Of a stretch of DNA of 64,000 bases, positions 27,607-34,854 are shown in pieces. Numbering within the stretch: position 1 is the stretch's first letter; each line of letters opens with the position of its first letter. The notes beneath the pieces are model-generated. The model saw only the letters and a program-made list of their open reading frames with translations, made no database searches and had not been told where the DNA came from. The DNA comes from Vibrio tritonius. Lineage in GTDB: Bacteria > Pseudomonadota > Gammaproteobacteria > Enterobacterales > Vibrionaceae. A program made the position numbers and the translations under genes. The stretch covers positions 744,001 through 808,000 of the forward strand of contig NZ_AP014636.1 of assembly GCF_001547935.1 (NCBI RefSeq). The letters are read 5' to 3'.

Positions 27607-28041
27607 ATGTCTTGTGTTTATCTCACTAAAACAAAAAAAAATGATCTAGTCTTCCTGTATTCCCCTGAACATGAAAGATATGATATCAAAAGCACTATCA
27701 ACAACGATTTGATTCTTAGCCTCTCTAGTTCATTATTCAGTAGTAGAAAGCTTAAAGAGTTTGAAAATGAAAGAGATACAATTGACATAGTATCTCTCCG
27801 AGTTGATTCAGAAAACTATGATATTTTCCTGAAAAAATTAATGTCTTCGATAAAAGAAAGAATAGATAGCACTAATACTGAAACATGGCTTGACCTTGAA
27901 AATGAGGATGCAATTGATGAATCAGAATCATTGCGAGAGTTGTTATCAATAAGTTCATTCCTAAGACGTTATTATGGTTTTTCAAAAGACAAAAAGTACA
28001 AAGATTATACTTTCTATATTATCCCTCCAGCGAACATTTAG
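27607..28041 (+). CDS. Unknown cassette protein, third of a three-gene unit
   Basis: A 144-residue acidic protein from ATG 27607; an in-frame start at 27580 would overlap the previous gene and lacks a better site. It has a soluble, mostly helical character and a C-terminal YYGFSKDKKYKDYTFYIIPP. No family is recognised. Its TAG stop ends on the first base of the attC core at 28041, as in other cassettes here. Confidence 0.55.
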   Translation: MSCVYLTKTKKNDLVFLYSPEHERYDIKSTINNDLILSLSSSLFSSRKLKEFENERDTIDIVSLRVDSENYDIFLKKLMSSIKERIDSTNTETWLDLENEDAIDESESLRELLSISSFLRRYYGFSKDKKYKDYTFYIIPPANI

Positions 28042-28166
28042 CATAACAAACAATTGAAGAGTGATTCACCACGCTTGGCATTTTGGGTTTGGGTCTAGTT
28101 CAGTGTTTACGACGCTCAATTTAGGTTTAGTGATAGCGTGGTTCACACCTTAATTGGGCGTTAGAT
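28041..28166 (+). repeat. attC site (Vibrio-repeat type)
   Basis: Begins GCATAAC and ends GGGCGTTAGAT, with GAGTGATTCACCACGCTTGG and its partner GCGTGGTTCAC near the far end. The same subfamily as the site at 22403. Confidence 0.88.
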
Positions 28167-28185
28167 TTTAGTTGGATATATTGAA

Positions 28186-29028
28186 ATGAATGAAGATGTT
28201 CAAGTCTTGGCTGAGGCTAGAAAAGAAGAAATACTCAAAGAAATCTGCCAAGCGATAGAAAAAGTTAAGGGCTACAATTTTCCTATTTTAATTGTAAATA
28301 GTCGTTGTGAACCGGAATTGATTGGTTCGTGCATATTTTTAATTATTGATGACCGGAAGTTTCTAGCTACAGCTGGGCATGTAGTAAATGAGTTCGATAA
28401 TTCTTCAATACTTGTTGGGTATAATTCTGAACTTGTTGGTTTTAGCGGTGATGTTATGAAAACCGAAGGAACAAGTACAGATAAAGTAGATATAGCGATA
28501 CTGGAACTAATTGGAGATGAATTTGAAAAAATTAAAAATGATGATTGTGTACCATTCGAAATGATAGCACCGAGCAACACAACCGCAGAGAAAAAAATAT
28601 ATTCTTTTATTGGCTATCCTGCAACCAAGTCTAAAATTGATCGTAACAAGTTTAATACTGTTAAATCGAAAATGTACACGTACTTTAATACAACATGTGA
28701 AAAAAAAGTGTATGAAGATATGTCATTAAACCCTAATACTCATATATTGGTTAATTTCAATGCTAAAAATTGCAAAAATGAATCTGGAGAGTTAGTTACA
28801 TTTCCTAGACCTAATGGTTTAAGTGGTGGTGGTGTGTGGTTGCATAAAAATCTAACAGCGATCGGAGAGGAAACAACTCAATATCTATCCGGACTAGCTA
28901 TTGAATATCATGCTGATAGAAAATGTTTGGTAGGTATAAGTATTGAAGCTGTTATCGAAGTTTTGAAGCAAGAGTTCAATGTTAGTTCCTTAAGTGGTCA
29001 AAATACATATTTCAACATCGATGATTAA
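28186..29028 (+). CDS. Trypsin-like serine protease fold protein (cassette gene)
   Basis: A 280-residue protein with the chymotrypsin-fold triad in order and spacing: FLATAGH65VV, KVD102IAILEL and GLS213GGGVW, the last being the G-x-S-G-G nucleophile motif. There is no signal peptide, so it should be cytoplasmic. Residues 1-35 are helical. Cytoplasmic trypsin-like domains often act as effectors in bacterial conflict systems, but here no partner gene shares the cassette. The ribosome-binding site is weak. Function is inferred from the triad only. Confidence 0.65.
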   Translation: MNEDVQVLAEARKEEILKEICQAIEKVKGYNFPILIVNSRCEPELIGSCIFLIIDDRKFLATAGHVVNEFDNSSILVGYNSELVGFSGDVMKTEGTSTDKVDIAILELIGDEFEKIKNDDCVPFEMIAPSNTTAEKKIYSFIGYPATKSKIDRNKFNTVKSKMYTYFNTTCEKKVYEDMSLNPNTHILVNFNAKNCKNESGELVTFPRPNGLSGGGVWLHKNLTAIGEETTQYLSGLAIEYHADRKCLVGISIEAVIEVLKQEFNVSSLSGQNTYFNIDD

Positions 29029-29145
29029 ATCTAACAAGCGCTTGCAGGCTGACACCAAACCTTCCGCGTTTTTGTGTAACTCGCTACGCTCAAACATTAA
29101 CACAAAAGCGCTCTAGTTTTGGTGCAGCTGAAGCGGGCGTTAAAA
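29029..29145 (+). repeat. attC site
   Basis: Begins ATCTAACAAGCGCTTGCAG and ends CTGAAGCGGGCGTTA. GACACCAAAC near the start pairs with GTTTTGGTGC near the end, the usual long attC stem. Confidence 0.85.
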
Positions 29146-29499
29146 AGCTGCAAAAGGGCAAAGCTAATTTAATAGGTTTGGTTCTGTAATCGCTGCGATA
29201 TTTGAGTCAGTTTTTGGCAGCCGTTCTGTTGTTGGTTTCTGCTTTCTTTGGTGAAAGCCGTTTGCATTCAGCGCAGGGCTAATATCGCCATTCAACATGA
29301 TTGCTAACTCAGCATCATCAAGTGGCAATTAGCTGTTCGTTACTTCAGTGGGCGGCTGGTTCATCAACCTCTGATCGGTTTGGTGGTGTTGCCGGTTCGT
29401 AGTTGGAAACATATCGGGTTGCAGCGCTTGTTGAAGCTGCTGAGAATGTCGAAGCTTTTGTGGTCGCTTCTTCGTTAAGTGGTTACAAAAGATATCTTT
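29146..29499 (+). other. Cassette without a recognisable gene
   Basis: The sequence between two attC sites holds no open frame of 60 codons on either strand. It is moderately GC-rich for the array, with short direct motifs such as GTTGGTTTCTGC and GCTTCTTCG. It may be a decayed gene, a promoter cassette or a small RNA. I cannot decide from sequence. Confidence 0.5.
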
Positions 29500-29605
29500 T
29501 TTTAACCAGGCGCAGCAGCAGACACATTTTACTTGGGCGCTTGCGGTTTAAAGTAATCAATTTGTTGGTATAGCTGCGCGTGTGCTGCTGTGCTAATCGT
29601 TATGC
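29500..29605 (+). repeat. attC site
   Basis: Contains TTTTAACCAGGCGCAGCAGC at the start and GCTGCTGTGCTAATCGTTATGC at the end. Its inner part (CACATTTTACTTGGGCGCTTG) resembles the site at 24963. Confidence 0.85.
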
Positions 29606-29629
29606 TGCCACACAATCAGGTGATCACAA

Positions 29630-30097
29630 TTGATTCTAGAAGTACACAATACGATAAAGATTGATAACGATAAATTTCCAACAATAGAGGAGTATTATGG
29701 CTTTTCTGTTGATGAATCGATTAAATCAATTATTCGTAATTTTAATGGTCGAGTTGTAAATCAAAACGGAAAATCTCCGTTGTTGTCATATAAACTTGAT
29801 GATGGTAGTGAGATAAATGATGTTATTGAAGCCGTTTTTGATGAAAATGAAATAATTGAGCAACTTGAATACATAAGTTATTTGGAACAGTTTAAAGAAC
29901 ATTTTGAACTCGATGATTCTTACGTTGAATACAATACATTATTGCCACTAATGGAATTAGGTAGTGGGGTTTTATATATATCGATAAGTGGTGACAATAA
30001 GGGAGTTTTATATGCTGTTGATAATGGTGATTTTGGTATAACTAAGTTGCCAATTTTACTTAATCAAATAAGCTTTCGAGTTGTCAAAACAGCATAA
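29630..30097 (+). CDS. SMI1/KNR4 (SUKH)-like protein (cassette gene)
   Basis: A 155-residue acidic protein. The pattern KFPTIEEYYGFSVDESI near the start, then a central LLPLMELGSGVLYISISG and GVLYAVDNGDFG, resembles the SUKH fold, whose members are often immunity proteins to nuclease toxins. The start is TTG 29630 with CAGGTGA upstream; no ATG gives the whole fold. Its stop lies in the next attC. No toxin gene shares the cassette. The family assignment is tentative. Confidence 0.5.
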   Translation: MILEVHNTIKIDNDKFPTIEEYYGFSVDESIKSIIRNFNGRVVNQNGKSPLLSYKLDDGSEINDVIEAVFDENEIIEQLEYISYLEQFKEHFELDDSYVEYNTLLPLMELGSGVLYISISGDNKGVLYAVDNGDFGITKLPILLNQISFRVVKTA

Positions 30098-30194
30098 CAA
30101 AGCAAATCAATGGACGCTTAACGCTTCGGCGTTTGTTGTTTTAGGTTTTAAATGTGCTGCAGCATTTGTGAAAGCGCCACTGTTTGCGGCGTTA
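30092..30194 (+). repeat. attC site interrupted by group II intron 2
   Basis: Begins GCATAAC and runs to GCGGCGTTA, with the rest of the core (TAC) at 32117 after the intron. The reconstructed core GTTATAC equals the intact one at 33494. Confidence 0.85.
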
Positions 30195-32116
30195 GTGCGT
30201 CAAGCGAAGCTTGATGCCTCTTACAGGGTGCAAGTCCCTGTCGGGTAAGGTTTAGCTAACCACCCGTATCGAGTGTTGCGCCTGTGGCGGAACTCGTTTT
30301 TTTTTTCGAGCGAACAAGACAGGTGAAGCGTACACAGAGAATTATGTAGGCCATAGGGGCTATCGTGGCCCTGAAGTGCTGGTATCGCTTCGACAAAGTC
30401 CATCCGATTGACGAGGTTTGTAACGTGATCGAAGTCCAAGCAAAGCAACCGTAAATAGCAAGGTTGCGGAGAGTCGGCGGAGTTATCAAGCCGTGGCATG
30501 CATAAAGAGAGACATCAGGAACTTGAGAGAGCCAAAGTCGTTCCATAAGGAAAGTGGTAGTGAAGCTAAGCGAACCGCAAGGCCAACGAAGACACTTTGG
30601 CAGTCAGACCAGCTCATAGTAGTCCGAGACGGTAAAGCCGATCACATGGCGAAGGGGCTGGCAGTTATATCCCGTGTTTAGCAGATACATAGGCCGGACA
30701 TGTAGGGCTGGAATCACTATGACAACCGAACTAAACGCGATCACATTTAAAGCACAATCCTGTCCTAAGCACAGATTTCAGAACCTTTATGGATTAATGA
30801 GGGAAGATCTTCTGTACCGAAGCTGGGGACAGCTCAATAAGCATTCGAAACCGGGTATTGATGGTGTCATGCCGAATCAATACAAACAGCAGTTGGTTAA
30901 GAATGTGGCTCAGTTGGCCGAAGCCCTAAAGCAGAAGCGCTACCGAGCCAACGACATAAAACGTGTTTTCATCCCGAAAGCCAATGGCAAACAACGCCCA
31001 CTCGGTCTACCGACCATAGAGGACAAGTTGGTGCAACAAAGCGTGAGCCAGATACTGCAAAGTATTTGGGAAGCGGATTTCTTGCGCAATAGCTATGGTT
31101 ACCGCCCGAATAAAAGTGCGCATCAAGCCGTTCACAGCTTAACGCTCAACCTTCAAAACAGTGGTTATGGGTACATTGTGGAAGCGGATATTAAAGGCTT
31201 CTTCAATAATCTCGACCACGATTGGTTGATGAGAATGCTGAAAGAACGGATTGATGATAAAGCGATGCTAAGCCTTATCAATCAATGGCTGAAAGCGCGG
31301 ATTAAAACGCCCGAAGGGATATTCGAGAAACCAGAAAGTGGCTCACCACAAGGTGGGATCATTAGCCCAGTGCTAGCGAATATCTATCTTCACTACGCCT
31401 TAGATTTATGGTTTGAAAAGAAAGTAAAACCGAAGATGAAAGGGCGAGCGATGTTGATCCGTTACGCAGATGACTTTGTGTGTGCGTTTCAGTATGCCAA
31501 CGATGCGGAGCGCTTTTATAAGGTGCTGCCGAAAAGACTGGCGAAATTCAATTTAGATGTTGCGCCAGAGAAAACTGCGCTGCTGCGTTTTAGTCGGTTT
31601 CACCCTGGTCGAAAACGGCAGTTTGCGTTCTTAGGCTTCGCCTTTTACTGGGCAAAGGATAAGAAAGGCAAAGCTCATCTCAGACGAGTCACGAGTGCGA
31701 AGAAGCAACAAGCGAGTCTGAAAGCGATGCTTATTTATATCAAGAAGAAGCGATTCGAAAAGCTCAACTGTTGGGCATTCGAACTGAGACGCAAACTGAG
31801 GGGACATCACAATTACTTTGGTCTGCCCGATAACAGTCGAGCATGTGGTTACTTTTATCATCTGCTCGTACACAGCTTGTTTAAATGGCTGAATCGTCGA
31901 AGTGGAAGAAAGAGCTATAACTGGAGTAATTTCAAGAAGATGTTAACGTATTATGGATTAGAGCGACCACGAGTGAGTAAGCGATTTATTCATGTAGACT
32001 GGTATCAGGAACGTGTGTTTACACGAGTGAATGTATAACTGAAGAGCCGGATGCGGTAATTCCGCACGTCCGGATCTGTGCGGGGTCGTCTCAGTAATGG
32101 GGCGCTCTACCGCGAT
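30195..32116 (+). mobile_element. Group II intron, copy 2, in an attC core
   Basis: A 1922-base copy differing from copy 1 at only about ten positions that I could see, one of them an extra T in a T run near 30300. It has the same GTGCG start and AT end, with domain V at 32044-32076. The 3' junction CGCGAT^TACCGCGG, compared with CGTTA^TACCGCGG in the second relBE cassette, fixes the intron boundaries exactly. Confidence 0.92.
30719..32038 (+). CDS. Group II intron reverse transcriptase/maturase (copy 2)
   Basis: A 439-residue protein nearly identical to the one at 25589; the differences seen are Ala/Val after HQA and Met/Val in GIISP(M/V)LAN. The RT active site RYADDFVCAF and X domain are intact, and no HNH domain follows. 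Because both introns keep full proteins and ribozyme ends, both could be mobile. The same alternative upstream start (30674) exists. Confidence 0.93.
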   Translation: MTTELNAITFKAQSCPKHRFQNLYGLMREDLLYRSWGQLNKHSKPGIDGVMPNQYKQQLVKNVAQLAEALKQKRYRANDIKRVFIPKANGKQRPLGLPTIEDKLVQQSVSQILQSIWEADFLRNSYGYRPNKSAHQAVHSLTLNLQNSGYGYIVEADIKGFFNNLDHDWLMRMLKERIDDKAMLSLINQWLKARIKTPEGIFEKPESGSPQGGIISPVLANIYLHYALDLWFEKKVKPKMKGRAMLIRYADDFVCAFQYANDAERFYKVLPKRLAKFNLDVAPEKTALLRFSRFHPGRKRQFAFLGFAFYWAKDKKGKAHLRRVTSAKKQQASLKAMLIYIKKKRFEKLNCWAFELRRKLRGHHNYFGLPDNSRACGYFYHLLVHSLFKWLNRRSGRKSYNWSNFKKMLTYYGLERPRVSKRFIHVDWYQERVFTRVNV

Positions 32117-32124
32117 TACCGCGG

Positions 32125-32418
32125 TCAATCATCCAAGCGTTTCATTGCTTTATGATAAACATCGCTTCGTTCACGTTTTCCAACTGCTAAAACGGTGACT
32201 ACGATGATGTCATCTTCGACTTTGTAAACTAAACGGTAACCTGATTGGCGGAGTTTAATTTTATACATATTGTCAGCTCCAGATAGTTTTGAATCTGGTA
32301 CATGAGGGTTAGTTAACCTTTCCGCCAGCTTTTTCTTAAAATGCTCCTGTAAGGTAGAACTGAGTTTCTTCCATTCTTTAAGGGCAGATTTTTTAAAATT
32401 TAGCTTATAAATCATCAA
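32125..32418 (-). CDS. relE: RelE-type toxin, relBE cassette copy 1
   Basis: A 97-residue RelE/ParE-fold mRNA interferase or gyrase-type toxin. It has a basic N-terminus (YKLNFKKSALKEWKKL), LRQSGYRLVYKVEDD and the C-terminal VTVLAVGKRERSDVY with the basic residues used in ribosome-dependent mRNA cutting. A second Met (residue 2) may be the true start. It overlaps the antitoxin gene by 14 bases. It is opposite in direction to most cassette genes, so it must use its own promoter. Confidence 0.88.
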   Translation of the reverse strand: MMIYKLNFKKSALKEWKKLSSTLQEHFKKKLAERLTNPHVPDSKLSGADNMYKIKLRQSGYRLVYKVEDDIIVVTVLAVGKRERSDVYHKAMKRLDD

Positions 32419-32653
32419 GGTTTACCGAGATGCTTTCTTCATATTCGCGTTCTTTTGCAATGGATAGTAGTTCTAGATCTTCTAGTTTATCCATCATCAT
32501 TTCGTAAGCTTCAGCAGGAACGCAATAAAAAGCAGGTTCATTGCGGTTAAGAATAGCGACAGGTTGACCATAAGCACTGGTAGCAACTTTCATTGGATTA
32601 GCTTTTAATTCTGTAATGCTTGCAGCAACATCAGCTAAGATTCTAGTGGTCAT
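32405..32653 (-). CDS. relB: RelB/Phd-type antitoxin, relBE cassette copy 1
   Basis: An 82-residue antitoxin with a Phd/YefM-like DNA-binding N-terminal domain (ADVAASITELKANPMKV, GQPVAILNRNEPAFYCVP) and an acidic C-terminal tail for toxin binding (EREYEESISVNLDDL). It is first in the operon and auto-represses its promoter in this family. Four GGTC repeats at exact 12-base steps cover its start region (32648-32687). Confidence 0.88.
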   Translation of the reverse strand: MTTRILADVAASITELKANPMKVATSAYGQPVAILNRNEPAFYCVPAEAYEMMMDKLEDLELLSIAKEREYEESISVNLDDL

Positions 32654-32687
32654 TTCAAAGGTCCTTTAAATGGTCTTTAATGTGGTC
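32648..32687 (-). promoter_or_regulatory. Operator repeats of relBE copy 1
   Basis: GGTC occurs at 32648, 32660, 32672 and 32684, an exact 12-base period, each followed by a T-rich stretch. The array covers the antitoxin start codon and upstream promoter region. The same four-fold spacing recurs in copy 2. Confidence 0.6.
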
Positions 32688-32707
32688 ATTTTAGCTTAGG
32701 TGAAACG

Positions 32708-32812
32708 GCATAAAAAGGCGAATCAGCAGATACTGTTTAGCTGGGCGGGCGCGGTCTAGAGTCAAATATTCGCTGGTACAATGGCTAGGTGCTGCTGTGC
32801 TATGCGTTATCC
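32708..32812 (+). repeat. attC site
   Basis: Begins with a degenerate GGCATAAAAAGGCG and ends GTGCTATGCGTTATCC. AATCAGCAGATACTG and its neighbours recur almost unchanged in the sites at 34089 and 34739. Confidence 0.85.
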
Positions 32813-33106
32813 GCCAAAGATCGGATGAACATCCATGCTTTTGTGCAATATCCTGATAATTTGAATGTTTTGACTGCCAATTTGTTGATAAAAAATAACG
32901 TGACTTCCTTGAGGAAATTTCCGGTATCCTTTTCTGATATCGTCACATGCTTTACCAATATCGGGATTTTCAGCAAGTAGCCAAAAAGATTCGTCAAATT
33001 GTTTAAGATAAACGTTACGCTGTTCTCTGCCCCAGCGTCGAGAAGTAAAGAGGGCTATGTCTTTTAAATCGGACTTCGCCTTATTGGTGAGTTGGAATGG
33101 TTTCAT
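32807..33106 (-). CDS. parE: ParE-type toxin
   Basis: A 99-residue toxin of the RelE/ParE superfamily that in this family inhibits DNA gyrase. It has FQLTNKAKSDLKDIALFT, NPDIGKACDDIRKGYRKFPQGSHVIFY and IQIIRILHKSMD, typical of ParE. Its TAA stop (32807-32809) is formed by the attC core GTTATCC of the preceding cassette, so cassette insertion supplied the stop codon. It overlaps parD by 4 bases and reads against the main cassette direction. Confidence 0.88.
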   Translation of the reverse strand: MKPFQLTNKAKSDLKDIALFTSRRWGREQRNVYLKQFDESFWLLAENPDIGKACDDIRKGYRKFPQGSHVIFYQQIGSQNIQIIRILHKSMDVHPIFGG

Positions 33107-33345
33107 TTTCTTTCTTCGTTATCGAGTTCATTGATAAACGAATCAAGGTCATAGTCGGCCATGCCACTTTCTTCGCCTTCAACCAGAAGTTGGCGTAGTG
33201 TATTCATTTTTGTTTCTTGGGTTTCAAGCAAGCGCAAAGCAGAACGAATTACTTCACTTGCAGAACCGTAGCGCCCACTTTTGATTTGGTTCGCAATGAA
33301 ACCATCGAAGTGTTCGCCTAAAGTAATACTAGTATTTTTAGCCAT
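33103..33345 (-). CDS. parD: ParD-type antitoxin
   Basis: An 80-residue antitoxin starting at ATG 33345 (a preceding Met at 33348 is possible). The N-terminal ribbon-helix-helix (SITLGEHFDGFIANQIKSGRYGSASEVIRSALRLL) binds DNA, and the acidic tail (MADYDLDSFINELDNEE) neutralises ParE. First gene of the operon, with GGAGG upstream. An inverted repeat just upstream is the probable operator. Confidence 0.88.
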   Translation of the reverse strand: MAKNTSITLGEHFDGFIANQIKSGRYGSASEVIRSALRLLETQETKMNTLRQLLVEGEESGMADYDLDSFINELDNEERK

Positions 33346-33368
33346 CACAGCCTCCTTAGTACCAAATA

Positions 33369-33385
33369 ATACCTAATTATGGTAT
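33369..33385 (-). promoter_or_regulatory. Probable parDE operator
   Basis: ATACC and GGTAT flank a 7-base AT spacer (17 bases in all), with a further TACC just beside it. It lies about 24 bases upstream of parD, where ParD family proteins bind. Confidence 0.5.
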
Positions 33386-33412
33386 CAAAAGAACTTCGGC
33401 GCAAGTGGCGGC

Positions 33413-33500
33413 GCATAACAACAACACGCCCTGAGATGGACAACAAGTAATTTGTTAGCTTCACTTCCCGCGTTGTGCGCAATTGAGTGGGGCGTTATAC
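33413..33500 (+). repeat. attC site
   Basis: Begins GCATAACAACAACACGC and ends GGGGCGTTATAC. Its core GTTATAC joined to CGCGGTCAATC is the intron-free form of the junction at 32117. Confidence 0.87.
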
Positions 33501-33505
33501 CGCGG

Positions 33506-33799
33506 TCAATCATCCAAGCGTTTCATTGCTTTATGATAAACATCGCTTCGTTCACGTTTTCCAACTGCTAAAACGGTGACTACGATGATGTCATCTTCGA
33601 CTTTGTAAACTAAACGGTAACCTGATTGGCGGAGTTTAATTTTATACATGTTATCAGCTCCAGATAATTTTGAAGCTGGTACATGAGGGGTAGTTAACCT
33701 TTCGGCTAATTTTTTCTTAAATTGCTCCTGCAAGGTAGAACCGAGTTTCTTCCATTCCTTAAGGGCGGATTTTTTAAAATTTAGCTTATAAATCATCAA
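33506..33799 (-). CDS. relE: RelE-type toxin, relBE cassette copy 2
   Basis: A 97-residue toxin that differs from the copy at 32125 at four residues (Gly for Ser and Gln for His near residues 20-26, Thr for Asn and Ala for Asp near 37-42). All basic and C-terminal residues of the family are kept. It overlaps its antitoxin gene by 14 bases and directly follows the parD-side attC. It gives the uninterrupted cassette start that fixes the intron 2 boundary. Confidence 0.88.
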   Translation of the reverse strand: MMIYKLNFKKSALKEWKKLGSTLQEQFKKKLAERLTTPHVPASKLSGADNMYKIKLRQSGYRLVYKVEDDIIVVTVLAVGKRERSDVYHKAMKRLDD

Positions 33800-34034
33800 G
33801 GTTTACCGAGATGCTTTCTTCAGATTCGCGTTCTTTTGCAATGGATAGTAGTTCTAGATCTTCAAGTTTATCCATCATCATTTCGTAAGCTTCAGCAGGG
33901 ACGCAATAAAAAGCAGGTTCATTTCGGTTAAGAACAGCGACAGGTTGACCATAAGCACTGGTAGCAACTTTCATTGGATTAGCTTTTAATTCAGTAATGC
34001 TTGCAGCAACATCAGCTAAGATTCTAGTGGTCAT
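33786..34034 (-). CDS. relB: RelB/Phd-type antitoxin, relBE cassette copy 2
   Basis: An 82-residue antitoxin with two changes from copy 1 (VAVL for VAIL, ERESEES for EREYEES). The DNA-binding part is unchanged and the operator repeats are also kept, so the two operons probably cross-regulate. The single change in the acidic tail could affect toxin pairing. Confidence 0.88.
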   Translation of the reverse strand: MTTRILADVAASITELKANPMKVATSAYGQPVAVLNRNEPAFYCVPAEAYEMMMDKLEDLELLSIAKERESEESISVNLDDL

Positions 34035-34068
34035 TTTAAAGGTCCTTTAAATGGTCTTTTATGTGGTC
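34029..34068 (-). promoter_or_regulatory. Operator repeats of relBE copy 2
   Basis: GGTC at 34029, 34041, 34053 and 34065 repeats the exact 12-base spacing of copy 1, although single bases between the repeats differ. Confidence 0.6.
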
Positions 34069-34088
34069 ATTTTAGCTTAGGTGAAACG

Positions 34089-34193
34089 GTATAACAAGGC
34101 GCATCAGTAGACACTGTTTAGCTGGGCGGGCGCTGTCTAGAGTCAAATATTCGCTGGTACAATGGCTAGGTGCTGATGTGCTAGTCGTTAAGT
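34089..34193 (+). repeat. attC site
   Basis: Begins GTATAACAAGGCGCATCAG and ends GATGTGCTAGTCGTTAAGT. Very close to the sites at 32708 and 34739. Confidence 0.87.
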
Positions 34194-34235
34194 GGTTAAG
34201 TTGACCATTGCATTTTAGATAAGAGTAATAACAAG

Positions 34236-34744
34236 ATGAATACATTTAGTCAGTTTATTAGAGGACTATTTTCACATGATTTATTGGTTGAATTGAGTGA
34301 AAAGAAAATAGTTATTCGGATGATGGGCAAGGTGGGTAAAGAGTTCATATTAGAGTATGAGCCATATTTAGCCATTGAAACCATTGGTAAAAAAGTATCG
34401 TCAAATGTGTTGGTACTGAAGCAAAACATCAATCAGGGAAGTACATTGACGTAATTAACCCATTTTGTCATCCACGTTCTTTTGTCGCTGATTTCTATGT
34501 GGCGGAAAAGTTGTTACAACATGGCTTGAATCAACTACAGACATCCAAGTTTTTCAAACCAGCACCTCGAATTATTATGCATCAATTAGAAAAAACCGAA
34601 GGTGGTTTAACAAATATAGAAGAAAGAGTATTGAGAGAGTTAGCCTTAGGCAGTGGCGCTAGAGATGTTGTCATTTATGTGGGAGCGAAGCTGGATTCCG
34701 AGAAGGAAACGTTTGATGAACTGAAGCGTAAAATCGCCGCTTAA
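34236..34744 (+). pseudogene. MreB-like actin-fold N-terminal protein, frameshifted
   Basis: Two frames join into one protein of about 170 residues if a single base is restored near 34434-34440: the first runs 34236-34454, the second continues KYIDVINPFCHPRSFVADFY... to the stop at 34744. The pattern FSHDLLVELSEKKIVIR, VADFYVAEKLLQHG, KPAPRIIM and RVLRELALGSGARDVVIYVG follows the N-terminal half of MreB. The nucleotide-binding DLGT segment is lost (ELSE). It is probably inactive as an actin and now broken. The stop lies in the next attC. Confidence 0.6.
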
Positions 34745-34843
34745 CAAGGCGCATCAGCAGATACTGTTTAGCTGGTCGGGCGCGGTCTAGAGTCAAATAT
34801 TCGCTGGTACAATGGCTAGGTGCTGCTGTGCTATGCGTTAAGA
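34739..34843 (+). repeat. attC site
   Basis: Begins GCTTAACAAGGCGCATCAG and ends GCTGTGCTATGCGTTAAGA. Nearly the same as the sites at 32708 and 34089. Confidence 0.87.
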
Positions 34844-34854
34844 TTCATGTAAGC

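Noticed and set aside
32789..32980. A plus-strand frame across the parE cassette end
   Set aside because: It is antisense to parE and starts inside an attC site. The same applies to the frame at 36791-37018 over the parE remnant.
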